Position numbers and translations under genes: made by a program
Shown: positions 1-6,281 of the stretch, in pieces
Layout: the number at the start of each line of letters is the position of its first letter
Position numbering within the stretch: the stretch's first letter is position 1
The notes under the pieces: model-generated
Told to the model about the DNA's origin: nothing
Databases searched by the model: none
What the model saw: only the letters and a program-made list of their open reading frames with translations
Assembly (NCBI GenBank): GCA_023406225.1
Contig: JAEXWS010000223.1
Location: 1-7,609, forward strand
Direction of reading: 5' to 3'
Length of the DNA stretch: 7,609 nt
Origin: Bacillota bacterium
Lineage (GTDB): Bacteria > Bacillota > Clostridia > Oscillospirales > Oscillospiraceae

Positions 1-10
1 GCGGAAGCGA

Positions 11-83
11 GCCGCCGCGCAAGCGGCGTCAAGGGCTTGCCGGAGGCAGGCTCTTGAAATCGCCGGGCTTAGCCTGGCGATTT
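11..83 (+). other. Three tandem hairpins, possible 3' part of a structured RNA
   Basis: Three stem-loops lie almost end to end. The first pairs 13-18 with 23-28 around a GCAA (GNRA-type) tetraloop. The second pairs 31-41 with 45-55 around loop GGA, 11 pairs including G34-U52 and U37-G49. The third pairs 57-68 with 72-83 around loop UUA, 12 pairs including G65-U75. All three wobble pairs are G-U when read on the + strand and would be A-C mismatches on the - strand, so the structure favours a + strand RNA. No U-run follows, so this is not a simple terminator. The element may extend beyond the left edge. I do not recognise the family. A mobile-element RNA end or a regulatory RNA are both possible. 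Confidence 0.35.
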
Positions 84-273
84 GAGTGAAATAAAAAAGG
101 GCACCCGCCGCGCGGGGCGCGGAGGGAATTCCACATCGCGGAAAACGGGTATAAATACCTGGAAATGGCGGATATCTCGTAAAGACCGCGCCCGGGCGGC
201 GGGGGCGCGGCGCCTGAAGAGGATCGTTCGTAAAACAAGCGCCCTGATGCGCGGTTATAAGGAGGACACAACG
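84..273 (+). promoter_or_regulatory. Leader region of the stalk/DUF1266 gene
   Basis: This stretch between the edge hairpins and the coding start at 274 holds no gene I can support. It contains a perfect 8-bp GC hairpin (186-193 pairing with 203-210, 9-nt loop) that has no following T-run. It also contains a small palindrome, GGTATAAATACC (148-159), which includes a TATAAA that could be a -10 box, but no good -35 lies at the right distance. The promoter of the downstream gene is therefore not securely located. Confidence 0.3.
259..265 (+). promoter_or_regulatory. Ribosome binding site deciding the start at 274
   Basis: AAGGAGG stands 8 nt before ATG 274. It selects this start over the in-frame ATG at 247 and the far upstream TTG at 82, neither of which has a Shine-Dalgarno sequence. 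The peptide beginning at 274 opens with a clean signal sequence, which supports the choice. Confidence 0.85.
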
Positions 274-2070
274 ATGAAACGACTGGCTTCCCTGGCGCTT
301 TCTCTGGTGATGCTCCTGATTTTGACGATCCCGGCCGCCCGCGCGGCGGAGGCGGCGCCCACGCCCCCCGATTGGGTCAAGGCGGAGGAATACGCCGTCT
401 TTGACGATGGAGAGGCCTATCAGCCGGAGAACTGGGAACGCATCCTGCGGCTGCGGGCGGACGCGGCGGCGGGAAATCCCGCGCCCAGGCAGGGCGCGGC
501 GATGTATGACGACTACCGGGCGCTGCAGAGCCTGAGCTCCGGCGGAAACCGGACCGGCAGCGCCAGCATCGAATTTGAAGTGAGCCTGCTGGACCTGCGT
601 TACCGCTGCAACATGCTCATCAAGCCGCCCGTCTTTTCCCAGGGATGGCCCAGGCCGGTTTTCGACCGGGCCGCCGAGGACGGGGCCGGACAGGAGCCGC
701 AGGTCTATCTGGCCCGCCTGTGGGCGCTGCGCAGCCAGTTCATCCAGTTTGCGAACCTTGCCTCCGGCAGCTCGGATGACATGCGGGCGTTTGTCCGGAG
801 CGTGCAGGCGATGTACGACGCCTATCCGCAGTTCCAGTCCGCGGAGGTCGTGGAGTGGGACATGGCCCGCCTGGCCCCGGAGGAATACCGGGAAATGGTG
901 CGGGACGGCATGATCGTGGTGACGCTGGACGGCAGGATCGTGCACCCGGCCATCCTCACCTATTCGCCCGTCAGACACGAGGCCTCCTTCGCCTGCGTCC
1001 GGGAGGGCTGCACCATGGTCCCGGTGCGCCGCCTGGCGGAGATGCTGGGCGCCACGGTGCATTACGCCGCGGGAAAACTCACCCTGACCCGGGCGGGGAC
1101 CACCGTGGTCATGACCGTGGGCGGCAGGAGCGCCGACGTGAACGGGACGGTGTACCAGCTGGCCGCGGCGCCCTTCCAGGAGAATGGCCGCATCTACATC
1201 CCGGTGCGGGACCTGGGGGCGTTCTTCGGGCAGAAGCTGGAGTGGGTAAACCCGCGCGAGCTGGCCGTCACCGAGAATAAGGCGGCCGCCGGGAACTCCA
1301 ATCTGGAGGCCTGGGCTCTGCCCATGGGGGCCATGCTCAACGATTTGAACCGGGGCCACAGCGGCTCCGAAAGCGCCGAGCGGATCACGCTCTTCGGCGG
1401 CGCGCCCCGCGCCGAGGAATTTGTCACCGCCGGAGGCATCTATGGATACGGCATGCGGGAGGGCGCCCGCTTCGGCAGGGAGATCGCGCTAAACGCGCTG
1501 AACGGCGCAAGCTGGGGCATCAACAGCCGGGACGACCTGATCGGAACGGTCTGCTCCATGACCTATCACGGCCACAACGAGAACTTTTTGAGCGACGCGG
1601 CGTATTTCAAGAGCCTCTCCTCCGCGGACTATCAGCGGATGCTGAAAAACGCCGGAGGGATGGACCAGTACATGATCCCCTACACGGTGCAGCTGGGCGA
1701 GAAGTGGGGGGACCGGGGCATCCTGTGCTGGGACCTGTTCCGCATGAGCAACCTGGTCCAGTGGGGGTATATGGCGGGATATCTCACGTATCCCGAGGCC
1801 CTGGCGCTGCTGGAGCCGGCGGCGGAGCTGCTCCACGACAATTTCAAGAGCTGGGACGAGGCGTATGAAAACTATCTGGACGGCTACAACTGGTGGGCCA
1901 GGAACAACGTTTTGAACAAGGACGTCTGGACCACCGAACGGGGGAAGATCTATCAGCGGATGAAGGACGACCCGGCGGCGGCGAAGATCTTTGACGACGC
2001 TCTGTTCCGCCGCGCCGTGGCGGGCGTTCCCGGCGTGACGGCGGCGGGGCTGCTGGCGGGCACGGTCTGA
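274..2070 (+). CDS. Secreted protein with copper-amine-oxidase-N-like stalk domain and DUF1266 domain
   Basis: The protein has 598 residues. Residues 1-25 form a signal peptide: MKR, a hydrophobic core LASLALSLVMLLILTI, then AARAA with a type I cleavage site near residue 24. There is no lipobox cysteine, and no further membrane segment is obvious, so the protein is probably released or held at the wall. Residues about 26-215 match nothing I recognise. Residues about 218-335 look like the copper amine oxidase N-terminal (stalk) domain common in Firmicutes surface proteins, with two VPVR/IPVRDL repeats and LDGRIV, MTVGGRSADVNG and LEWVN elements. The name is historical: no amine oxidase catalytic domain follows, so oxidase activity should not be assumed. 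Residues about 375-545 resemble DUF1266 (family of E. coli YbeU/YbeR), with CWDLFRMSNLVQWGYMAGYL from C485 and the DGYNWW end at 536-541. The function of DUF1266 is unknown. The gene stands alone and converges on ilvE. Confidence is high for the gene and the stalk domain, moderate for DUF1266. Confidence 0.85.
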   Translation: MKRLASLALSLVMLLILTIPAARAAEAAPTPPDWVKAEEYAVFDDGEAYQPENWERILRLRADAAAGNPAPRQGAAMYDDYRALQSLSSGGNRTGSASIEFEVSLLDLRYRCNMLIKPPVFSQGWPRPVFDRAAEDGAGQEPQVYLARLWALRSQFIQFANLASGSSDDMRAFVRSVQAMYDAYPQFQSAEVVEWDMARLAPEEYREMVRDGMIVVTLDGRIVHPAILTYSPVRHEASFACVREGCTMVPVRRLAEMLGATVHYAAGKLTLTRAGTTVVMTVGGRSADVNGTVYQLAAAPFQENGRIYIPVRDLGAFFGQKLEWVNPRELAVTENKAAAGNSNLEAWALPMGAMLNDLNRGHSGSESAERITLFGGAPRAEEFVTAGGIYGYGMREGARFGREIALNALNGASWGINSRDDLIGTVCSMTYHGHNENFLSDAAYFKSLSSADYQRMLKNAGGMDQYMIPYTVQLGEKWGDRGILCWDLFRMSNLVQWGYMAGYLTYPEALALLEPAAELLHDNFKSWDEAYENYLDGYNWWARNNVLNKDVWTTERGKIYQRMKDDPAAAKIFDDALFRRAVAGVPGVTAAGLLAGTV

Positions 2071-2080
2071 GCGCGGGAGA

Positions 2081-2122
2081 AAAGAGAGGCTGCCATCCCA
2101 AACGGGATGGCAGCCTCTTTTT
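2081..2122. terminator. Bidirectional rho-independent terminator
   Basis: Positions 2085-2099 pair perfectly with 2104-2118 (15 bp, loop AAAC). The stem continues through a G-T pair and three A-T pairs to 2081/2122. On the + strand the stem ends in TTTTT. On the - strand the reverse of AAAAG gives a shorter CTTTT run. It lies between the stop of the stalk/DUF1266 gene (2070) and the stop of ilvE (2138), so it can end both convergent transcripts. Confidence 0.9.
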
Positions 2123-2137
2123 AAACAGGGGTCAGCG

Positions 2138-3211
2138 TCAGCACACGGGCACGATCCAGCCCTTGGCGTCGGGCAGCTTGCCCCACTGGATGCCGGTGAG
2201 GGTGTCGTACATCTTCTGGGACAGCGCGCCGATGGTCTTGCCGTCTCCGAATTTAATGACCTCGTCCTTGTAGCGGAACTCGCCGATGGGGGAGACGACG
2301 GCGGCGGTGCCGCAGCCGAAGGCCTCGGTCAGCGTGCCGGCCTTGTAGGCGTCGAACAGCTCCTGGACGTCCACCTGGCGCTCTTCCACGGTCAGGTCCA
2401 TGTCCCGGGCCACCTCCAGCAGGGATTTGCGGGTGATGCCGGGCAGGATGGAGCCGTGGAGCGCGGGGGTGACCAGCTTGCCGTCGATGACGAACATGAC
2501 GTTCATGGCGCCGACCTCTTCAATGTACTTGTTGTGGCGGCCGTCCAGCCAGAGCACCTGGTCGTAGCCCTGCTCCTCGGCGACCAGAGCGCCCTTCATG
2601 CTGGCCGCGTAGTTGCCGCCGCACTTGGCCTCGCCGGTGCCGCCTTCGACGGCGCGGACGTAGGAGTCCTCAATGTAGATGCGCACGGGAGCCAGGCCGT
2701 TGGCGTAATACGCGCCGGAGGGGGCGCAGATGATGAAATAGATGTAGCGGGGGGCGGCGTGAACGCCCAGGGTGGAGCCGTCGGCGATCATGGTGGGACG
2801 CAGATAGAGGGAGGTCCCTTCGCTGTGGGGCACCCAATCCTTCTCCAGCTCCACCAGGGCCTTCATAGCCTGGACCTGGTCCTCCACGGGGATCTGGGGC
2901 ATGCACATCCGCGCGGCGCTGCGGTTCATGCGCATGGCGTTCTCGGTGGGGCGGAAGAGCTGGATCTTGTCGTCCGCGGTGCGGTAGGCCTTCAGGCCCT
3001 CGAAGATCTCCTGGCCGTAGTGCAGGACGGGAGAGGCGGGATCCAGGGACAAGGGCTGATAGGGCTGGATCTTCGCGTCGTGCCAGCCGTCCTTCTCCGT
3101 GTAGGTCATGATAAACATGTGGTCGGAGAAGGTCTTGCCAAAGCCCAGCTTGCTCTCGTCCGCAGGCTTCGCCTTGGGGGTCGTCGTTTTGGTGATCTTG
3201 ATATCCAGCAT
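2138..3211 (-). CDS. ilvE: Branched-chain amino acid aminotransferase (type II BCAT)
   Basis: This PLP enzyme of 357 residues exchanges the amino group between 2-oxoglutarate/glutamate and valine, leucine or isoleucine (or their 2-oxoacids) in the cytoplasm. The length fits the larger type II BCAT class, close to eukaryotic BCATs, rather than the roughly 310-residue E. coli type. Visible hallmarks are YGQEIFEGLKAYR (65-77), the LRP arginine (139), the PLP Schiff-base lysine K196 in GEAKCGGNYAAS, EVGAMN (232-237), the LPGITRKSLLE segment (256-266) and the phosphate-binding GTAAVVSP (301-308). All key positions look intact. ATG 3211 is chosen because it has a Shine-Dalgarno (3227-3221). The reading frame stays open upstream to 3427, but that stretch is low-complexity, Arg/Pro-rich and unlike BCATs. 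The gene has its own promoter and a long leader, and lies downstream of the branched-chain 2-oxoacid oxidoreductase operon on the same strand, which suggests linked use of branched-chain 2-oxoacids. Confidence 0.95.
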   Translation of the reverse strand: MLDIKITKTTTPKAKPADESKLGFGKTFSDHMFIMTYTEKDGWHDAKIQPYQPLSLDPASPVLHYGQEIFEGLKAYRTADDKIQLFRPTENAMRMNRSAARMCMPQIPVEDQVQAMKALVELEKDWVPHSEGTSLYLRPTMIADGSTLGVHAAPRYIYFIICAPSGAYYANGLAPVRIYIEDSYVRAVEGGTGEAKCGGNYAASMKGALVAEEQGYDQVLWLDGRHNKYIEEVGAMNVMFVIDGKLVTPALHGSILPGITRKSLLEVARDMDLTVEERQVDVQELFDAYKAGTLTEAFGCGTAAVVSPIGEFRYKDEVIKFGDGKTIGALSQKMYDTLTGIQWGKLPDAKGWIVPVC

Positions 3212-3527
3212 TTCAATACGCTCCCTTTCAGAAATATTTGAAGTTTCGTGCGCGGAAAAAACAAAAGACCTCCGCGCTGACCTGCATCCGCAGGAGAGGC
3301 GAAAGCCAAACTTCCGTGTCTCGTTGCCGCCCGGCGGACAGCTACTCAAGACCCCGTATCGTGGGGCGGCCGGCCTGCGTACCGGGAATCGGACCATCCC
3401 GCAGGCTGCTCCCGGGTGAGGCGGCAAAAGCGCCTCCGCCGCCTTGCAACGGCCCCGGCGGTTCCCTGAAGGGGCGGGGGAGTTGGCGGCATATCCCGTT
3501 CATCGCGTTTTCAATATGGAAGATCCT
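3212..3527 (-). promoter_or_regulatory. Long structured leader of ilvE, possible attenuator
   Basis: From the predicted start point near 3527 the untranslated leader is about 315 nt and rich in GC hairpins. On the - strand, 3436-3431 GAGGCG pairs with 3423-3418 CGCCTC, and CCGCC at 3461-3457 can pair with GGCGG at 3443-3439. Close to the gene, GCGCGGA (3277-3271) pairs perfectly with TCCGCGC (3256-3250), with a U-rich tract (TCTTTTGTTTTTT, 3268-3256) mostly in the loop. A competing hairpin (CCTGC 3294-3290 with GCAGG 3285-3281, plus outer CCTC 3299-3296 with GAGG 3272-3269) stands just before that same U-tract. The two arrangements share bases 3272-3271, so they exclude each other as in a transcription attenuator. 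I find no T-box GGGTGGNACCGCG signature and no leader peptide rich in Ile/Leu/Val codons. No known riboswitch class is recognised. Confidence 0.4.
3221..3227 (-). promoter_or_regulatory. Ribosome binding site of ilvE
   Basis: On the - strand AAGGGAG stands 9 nt before ATG 3211. It fixes the start at MLDIKITK and excludes the open upstream extension. Confidence 0.75.
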
Positions 3528-3533
3528 TCTTCA

Positions 3534-3562
3534 TTTATACGCCCGCTGTGCCGGAAAGTCAA
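3534..3562 (-). promoter_or_regulatory. Sigma-A-type promoter of ilvE
   Basis: On the - strand, -35 TTGACT (3562-3557), a 17-bp spacer and -10 TATAAA (3539-3534) point at ilvE. Transcription should start near 3527. It lies downstream of the oxidoreductase operon's final hairpin, so ilvE can be expressed independently. Confidence 0.75.
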
Positions 3563-3592
3563 TCGGTAAAATACACAGAATGGGGAGAGTGT

Positions 3593-3631
3593 CCAGGGGC
3601 CGGCGGGGAGGTACGCTCCACCGGCCCCTGG
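3593..3631 (-). terminator. Hairpin after the oxidoreductase operon, putative terminator
   Basis: A perfect 11-bp GC-rich stem (3593-3603 with 3621-3631) encloses an inner GGAG/CTCC stem (3607-3610 with 3616-3619). It begins 16 nt past the gamma subunit's stop and ends before the ilvE promoter, the right place to end the operon transcript. The - strand sequence after it (ACACTCTCCCC) has no U-tract, so it may be a weak or factor-assisted terminator, or a 3'-end stabilising structure. Confidence 0.45.
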
Positions 3632-3647
3632 GAGAACGGGGCGGAAA

Positions 3648-4184
3648 TTACTGGATGCAGGCCATGCCGCGGCGGAAGGCGTCGATGTTCAGGGGGATGA
3701 ACTTGGCCTTGGCTCCGGCGAACATCTCCTGGATCATCTGCTCGATGGTCTCGGGCTTGAGGACCTTGGTGGCCGCCACATAGGCGCCCAGCATGACCAT
3801 GTTGCCCACCTTGGGGTTGCCCACCTCCTCGGCGATCTTGGCGCAGGGGATGTAATAGGCCGTCAGGTCGGAACGGGACACCTTGTCGGTGACCACGTCG
3901 CTGTTGACGAACACGGTGCCGCCGGAGACCACGCCCGCCTCGAACTTATCCAGGGAGGGGGCGTTCAGGGCGATGAGCTCCGTTGGGTGGTTGAAGATGG
4001 GGGACCCCACCGGCTTGTCGGACAAAACCACGGAGCAGTTGGCGGTGCCGCCGCGCATCTCGGGGCCGTAGGAGGGGGCCCAGGTGACGTTCAGGCCCTC
4101 GGCCATCCCGGCCTCCGCCAGGTTTTTGCCGATGGCCAGGCCGCCCTGGCCGCCGAAGCCGGAAATAATGATTTCTTTCTTCAT
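3648..4184 (-). CDS. vorC: 2-oxoacid:ferredoxin oxidoreductase, gamma subunit (VorC/KorC type)
   Basis: This 178-residue protein is the gamma subunit or domain of a multi-subunit 2-oxoacid:ferredoxin oxidoreductase, which contributes to the CoA side of the complex. The N-terminal glycine-rich GFGGQGG (9-15) and the family signature SYGPEMRGGTANC (38-50) are both present, and the length is typical for a separate gamma subunit. ATG 4184 begins one nucleotide after the beta subunit's TAA. Its ribosome binding site GGAGGTGA lies inside the last codons of beta, which implies translational coupling and equal stoichiometry. It is the last gene of the operon. The substrate cannot be read from this subunit alone. 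Ketoisovalerate is inferred from the neighbouring ilvE and the alpha subunit type, with 2-oxoglutarate as the main alternative. Confidence 0.9.
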   Translation of the reverse strand: MKKEIIISGFGGQGGLAIGKNLAEAGMAEGLNVTWAPSYGPEMRGGTANCSVVLSDKPVGSPIFNHPTELIALNAPSLDKFEAGVVSGGTVFVNSDVVTDKVSRSDLTAYYIPCAKIAEEVGNPKVGNMVMLGAYVAATKVLKPETIEQMIQEMFAGAKAKFIPLNIDAFRRGMACIQ

Positions 4185-4185
4185 C

Positions 4186-4935
4186 TTACTTCACCTCCGC
4201 ACTGATGTCTTTGATGACGCCCAGAGGATAGTAGGGGATCATGTTTTCCTTCAGCCACTCGATGGACTTCAGCGCCGTCATGCCCCAGTTGGTGGGGCAG
4301 GTGGACAGCACTTCCACAAACGTAAAGCCCTTGCCCTCCATCTGCATCTGGAAAGCCTTCTTGATGGCCCGCTTGGCCTTGTTCAGGTTGGGGATGTCGG
4401 TGACGCAGACGCGCTCGGCGTAGGCCAGACCGTCCATGGTGGCCAGCATCTCGGAGACCCGCATGGGCATGCCGGCCTGCTCGCGGGTGCGGCCCAGGGG
4501 GCAGGTGGTGGCCTTCTGGCCGATGAGGGTGGTGGGGGCCATCTGCCCGCCGGTCATGCCGTAAATGGCGTTGTTGACGAAGATGGTGGTGAACTTCTCC
4601 CCGCGCATGGCGGCGTGGACGATCTCCGCCGCGCCGATGGAGGCCAGGTCGCCGTCGCCCTGATAGGTGAACACGGCCTGGTCGGGGTGGGTGCGCTTGA
4701 TGCCGGTGGCGACGGCGGGGGCGCGGCCGTGGGCCGCCTCCAGCATGTCGCAGGCGAAATACTTATAGGCGAACACGGAGCAGCCCACGGGGCACACGCC
4801 GATGGCGGTGTCCGTCAATCCCAGCTCTTCCAGGGTTTCCGCCACCAGCTTGTGGATGATGCCGTGGTTGCAGCCGGGGCAGTAATGCAGCTCAACGTCC
4901 GTCAGACCCTTGCTCTTTTGATATACAACTGCCAT
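4186..4935 (-). CDS. vorA: 2-oxoacid:ferredoxin oxidoreductase, beta subunit (TPP-binding)
   Basis: This 249-residue catalytic subunit binds thiamine pyrophosphate, decarboxylates the 2-oxoacid and passes electrons towards the iron-sulfur subunit. The TPP/Mg motif GDGD (93-96) is followed by NNAIYGMTGGQ (121-131), the usual GDG...NN arrangement. Cysteines C19 and C22 in CPGCNHG and C48 and C52 in CPVGC match the conserved cysteine positions of this subunit family, some of which serve its 4Fe-4S cluster. ATG 4935 is one nucleotide from the alpha subunit's stop, with AGGAGG placed in the end of alpha, the same coupled junction as between beta and gamma. Subunit letters vary between databases (KorB is an equivalent name), so the symbol is a convention, not proof of substrate. 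Confidence 0.92.
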   Translation of the reverse strand: MAVVYQKSKGLTDVELHYCPGCNHGIIHKLVAETLEELGLTDTAIGVCPVGCSVFAYKYFACDMLEAAHGRAPAVATGIKRTHPDQAVFTYQGDGDLASIGAAEIVHAAMRGEKFTTIFVNNAIYGMTGGQMAPTTLIGQKATTCPLGRTREQAGMPMRVSEMLATMDGLAYAERVCVTDIPNLNKAKRAIKKAFQMQMEGKGFTFVEVLSTCPTNWGMTALKSIEWLKENMIPYYPLGVIKDISAEVK

Positions 4936-4936
4936 C

Positions 4937-6007
4937 TTACTTTGCCTCCTTCAAGGCCTTGTGGGCCGCTTCTACCATTTCTTCAACGGTGGGGATCACG
5001 CCGCCGGAGTGGCCCAGGTAGCTGATGGGCTTCTGGCCCTCCACGCCCAGGCGCACGTCGTCGATCATCTGGCCGTCGGCGCTCATCTCGATATCCAGGA
5101 TGGCCTTCACGTGCTCTTTGCCGGCCAGCTCATGCAGCGGCTTCTCGGGGAAGGGCCACAGGGTGATGGGGCGGAAGAGGCCCGCCTTGACGCCGGCCTT
5201 GCGCAGCTCGTCCAGGGCGGTCAGGACCATGCGGCCCGTGGTGCCGTAGGCGGTGATGAGCAGCTCGCAGTCGTCGGTCTGCTGGGTGTCCCAGCGGACC
5301 TCGTTCTGGGCCATCTGCACGTACTTCGCGGCCAAATGCTGGTTGAATTCGTCGCACTCCTCGGGGACCATGTACAGGGAGTTGATGATGTTGTGCTCGG
5401 CGCGGCCCTTGCGGCCGCCGGCGGCCCAGTCCTTGGGGGCCAGCTTGCGCTTGGGCACCTCGTGCCACTCGATGGGCTCCATCATCTGGCCGATCATGCC
5501 GTCCGCCAGCACCAGGACGGGATTGCGGTACTGGTCGGCGATGTCAAAGGCCTCCTGGACGAAGTCCACGGCCTCCTGCACGTTGTAGGGAGCCAGGACC
5601 AAGGTGCGGTAGTCGCCGTTGCCGCCGCCGCGGGTGGCCTGGAAATAGTCGCCCTGGGCGGGCTGGATGGTGCCCAGGCCCGGGCCGCCGCGCATGCAGT
5701 TGACGATGACGGCGGGAAGCTCCGCGCCCGCCAGGTACGTGATGCCCTCCTGCTTCAAGCTGACGCCGGGGGAGGAGGAGGAGGTCATGGCGCGCATGCC
5801 CGCGCCGGCGGCGCCGTACACCATGTTGATGGCGGCCACCTCAGATTCGGCCTGCACGAAGACCTTGCCGTGCTGGGGCATATGTAGGGAGAGATACTCG
5901 GGGACCTCGCTCTGGGGAGTGATGGGATAACCGAAGAAGCAGTCGCATCCGCCGCGGATGGCGGCTTCGGCAATGGCTTCATTGCCTTTCCAAAGTTCTT
6001 TTTCCAT
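4937..6007 (-). CDS. vorB: 2-oxoacid:ferredoxin oxidoreductase, alpha subunit (VorB/KorA type)
   Basis: This 356-residue subunit carries the domain that contacts the pyrimidine of TPP and the transketolase C-terminal-like domain. Seen are GYPITPQSEVPEY (26-38), AESEVAAINMVYGAAGAG (53-70, with the conserved glutamate E54), the TSSSSPGVSLKQEG loop (75-88), RGGPGLGT (106-113) and QGDYFQATRGGGNGDYR (118-134). The length matches the proteins usually annotated as 3-methyl-2-oxobutanoate dehydrogenase subunit VorB. Together with ilvE nearby, this favours branched-chain 2-oxoacids (products isobutyryl-, isovaleryl- or 2-methylbutyryl-CoA, CO2 and reduced ferredoxin). 2-Oxoglutarate (KorA) remains possible. 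ATG 6007 is preceded by a doubled purine-rich ribosome binding site. The frame stays open 30 codons upstream but only as a shadow of the delta subunit gene. The gap to delta is 23 nt. Confidence 0.92.
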   Translation of the reverse strand: MEKELWKGNEAIAEAAIRGGCDCFFGYPITPQSEVPEYLSLHMPQHGKVFVQAESEVAAINMVYGAAGAGMRAMTSSSSPGVSLKQEGITYLAGAELPAVIVNCMRGGPGLGTIQPAQGDYFQATRGGGNGDYRTLVLAPYNVQEAVDFVQEAFDIADQYRNPVLVLADGMIGQMMEPIEWHEVPKRKLAPKDWAAGGRKGRAEHNIINSLYMVPEECDEFNQHLAAKYVQMAQNEVRWDTQQTDDCELLITAYGTTGRMVLTALDELRKAGVKAGLFRPITLWPFPEKPLHELAGKEHVKAILDIEMSADGQMIDDVRLGVEGQKPISYLGHSGGVIPTVEEMVEAAHKALKEAK

Positions 6008-6018
6008 AATGTTGGATT

Positions 6019-6028
6019 CCTCCTCCTT
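6019..6028 (-). promoter_or_regulatory. Doubled ribosome binding site of the alpha subunit
   Basis: On the - strand AAGGAGGAGG contains two overlapping GGAGG cores, about 14 and 11 nt before ATG 6007. It begins just after the delta stop codon. It fixes the alpha start and excludes the open frame further upstream. Confidence 0.7.
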
Positions 6029-6030
6029 TT

Positions 6031-6243
6031 TTAGATTTTCTCCACGGTAATGATGGAGTCGGGGCAGATCTTCGCGCAGCTGGCGCAGGCGATGCACGCC
6101 TCAATATCCGTCACAGTGGCGGGGTGATAGCCCTTGCGGTTGATAAACTCCTTGTCAATGGCCACGATGTGTTTCGGGCACACGGACACACAGAGCTCGC
6201 ACCCCTTGCAGCGATCCTTGTCAAACGTTACCTTTGCAGACAT
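6031..6243 (-). CDS. vorD: 2-oxoacid:ferredoxin oxidoreductase, delta subunit (2x[4Fe-4S] ferredoxin)
   Basis: This small 70-residue electron-transfer subunit carries electrons from the TPP site to external ferredoxin. Two complete CxxCxxCxxxCP motifs are visible: C12, C15, C18, C22 and C50, C53, C56, C60. They predict two 4Fe-4S clusters. The loop between them (FINRKGYHP) is typical of Kor/Vor delta subunits. ATG 6243 has GGGAGG 11 nt upstream and a closer GGAG; which one is used is unclear. It is the first of the four oxidoreductase genes, 38 nt after the P-loop ATPase gene, on the same strand and with no promoter or terminator seen between them. Confidence 0.93.
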   Translation of the reverse strand: MSAKVTFDKDRCKGCELCVSVCPKHIVAIDKEFINRKGYHPATVTDIEACIACASCAKICPDSIITVEKI

Positions 6244-6281
6244 AGTCTCCTTTGCCTCCCTTCAATAATCGGCTCTTTCTC

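Noticed and set aside
93..120. - strand terminator (stem 115-120 with 101-106, followed by TTTTTT)
   Set aside because: The stem is only 6 bp with a G-T pair, and no - strand gene upstream of it is supported, so it is likely chance in GC-rich sequence next to an A-run.
129..155. Promoter TTCCAC / TATAAA for the stalk/DUF1266 gene
   Set aside because: The -35 is a poor match and the spacer is only 15 bp. The -10 lies in a small palindrome, but the evidence is too weak for a call.
82..273. N-terminal extension of the stalk/DUF1266 protein starting at TTG 82
   Set aside because: No ribosome binding site precedes it, the peptide is Arg/Gly-rich and unlike the family, and ATG 274 has an ideal Shine-Dalgarno sequence followed by a signal peptide.
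3212..3427. N-terminal extension of IlvE in the open frame upstream
   Set aside because: The extension is not BCAT-like, overlaps the structured leader, and the ATG at 3211 has its own ribosome binding site.
3342..3503. Leader peptide (ATG 3503, - strand) as an attenuation peptide for ilvE
   Set aside because: It has no ribosome binding site at a proper distance and is rich in Pro, Gly and Arg rather than in Ile, Leu or Val codons.
3241..3527. T-box riboswitch upstream of ilvE
   Set aside because: The conserved GGGTGGNACCGCG antiterminator segment is absent from the leader.
4961..5887. Long + strand open frame (308 codons) opposite the alpha subunit
   Set aside because: It is a GC-driven antisense shadow, rich in Gly, Ala, Val, His and Leu with no family motif; the opposite frame is a clear VorB/KorA protein. 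The same holds for the 261-codon frame opposite ilvE and the 313-codon frame opposite the beta subunit.
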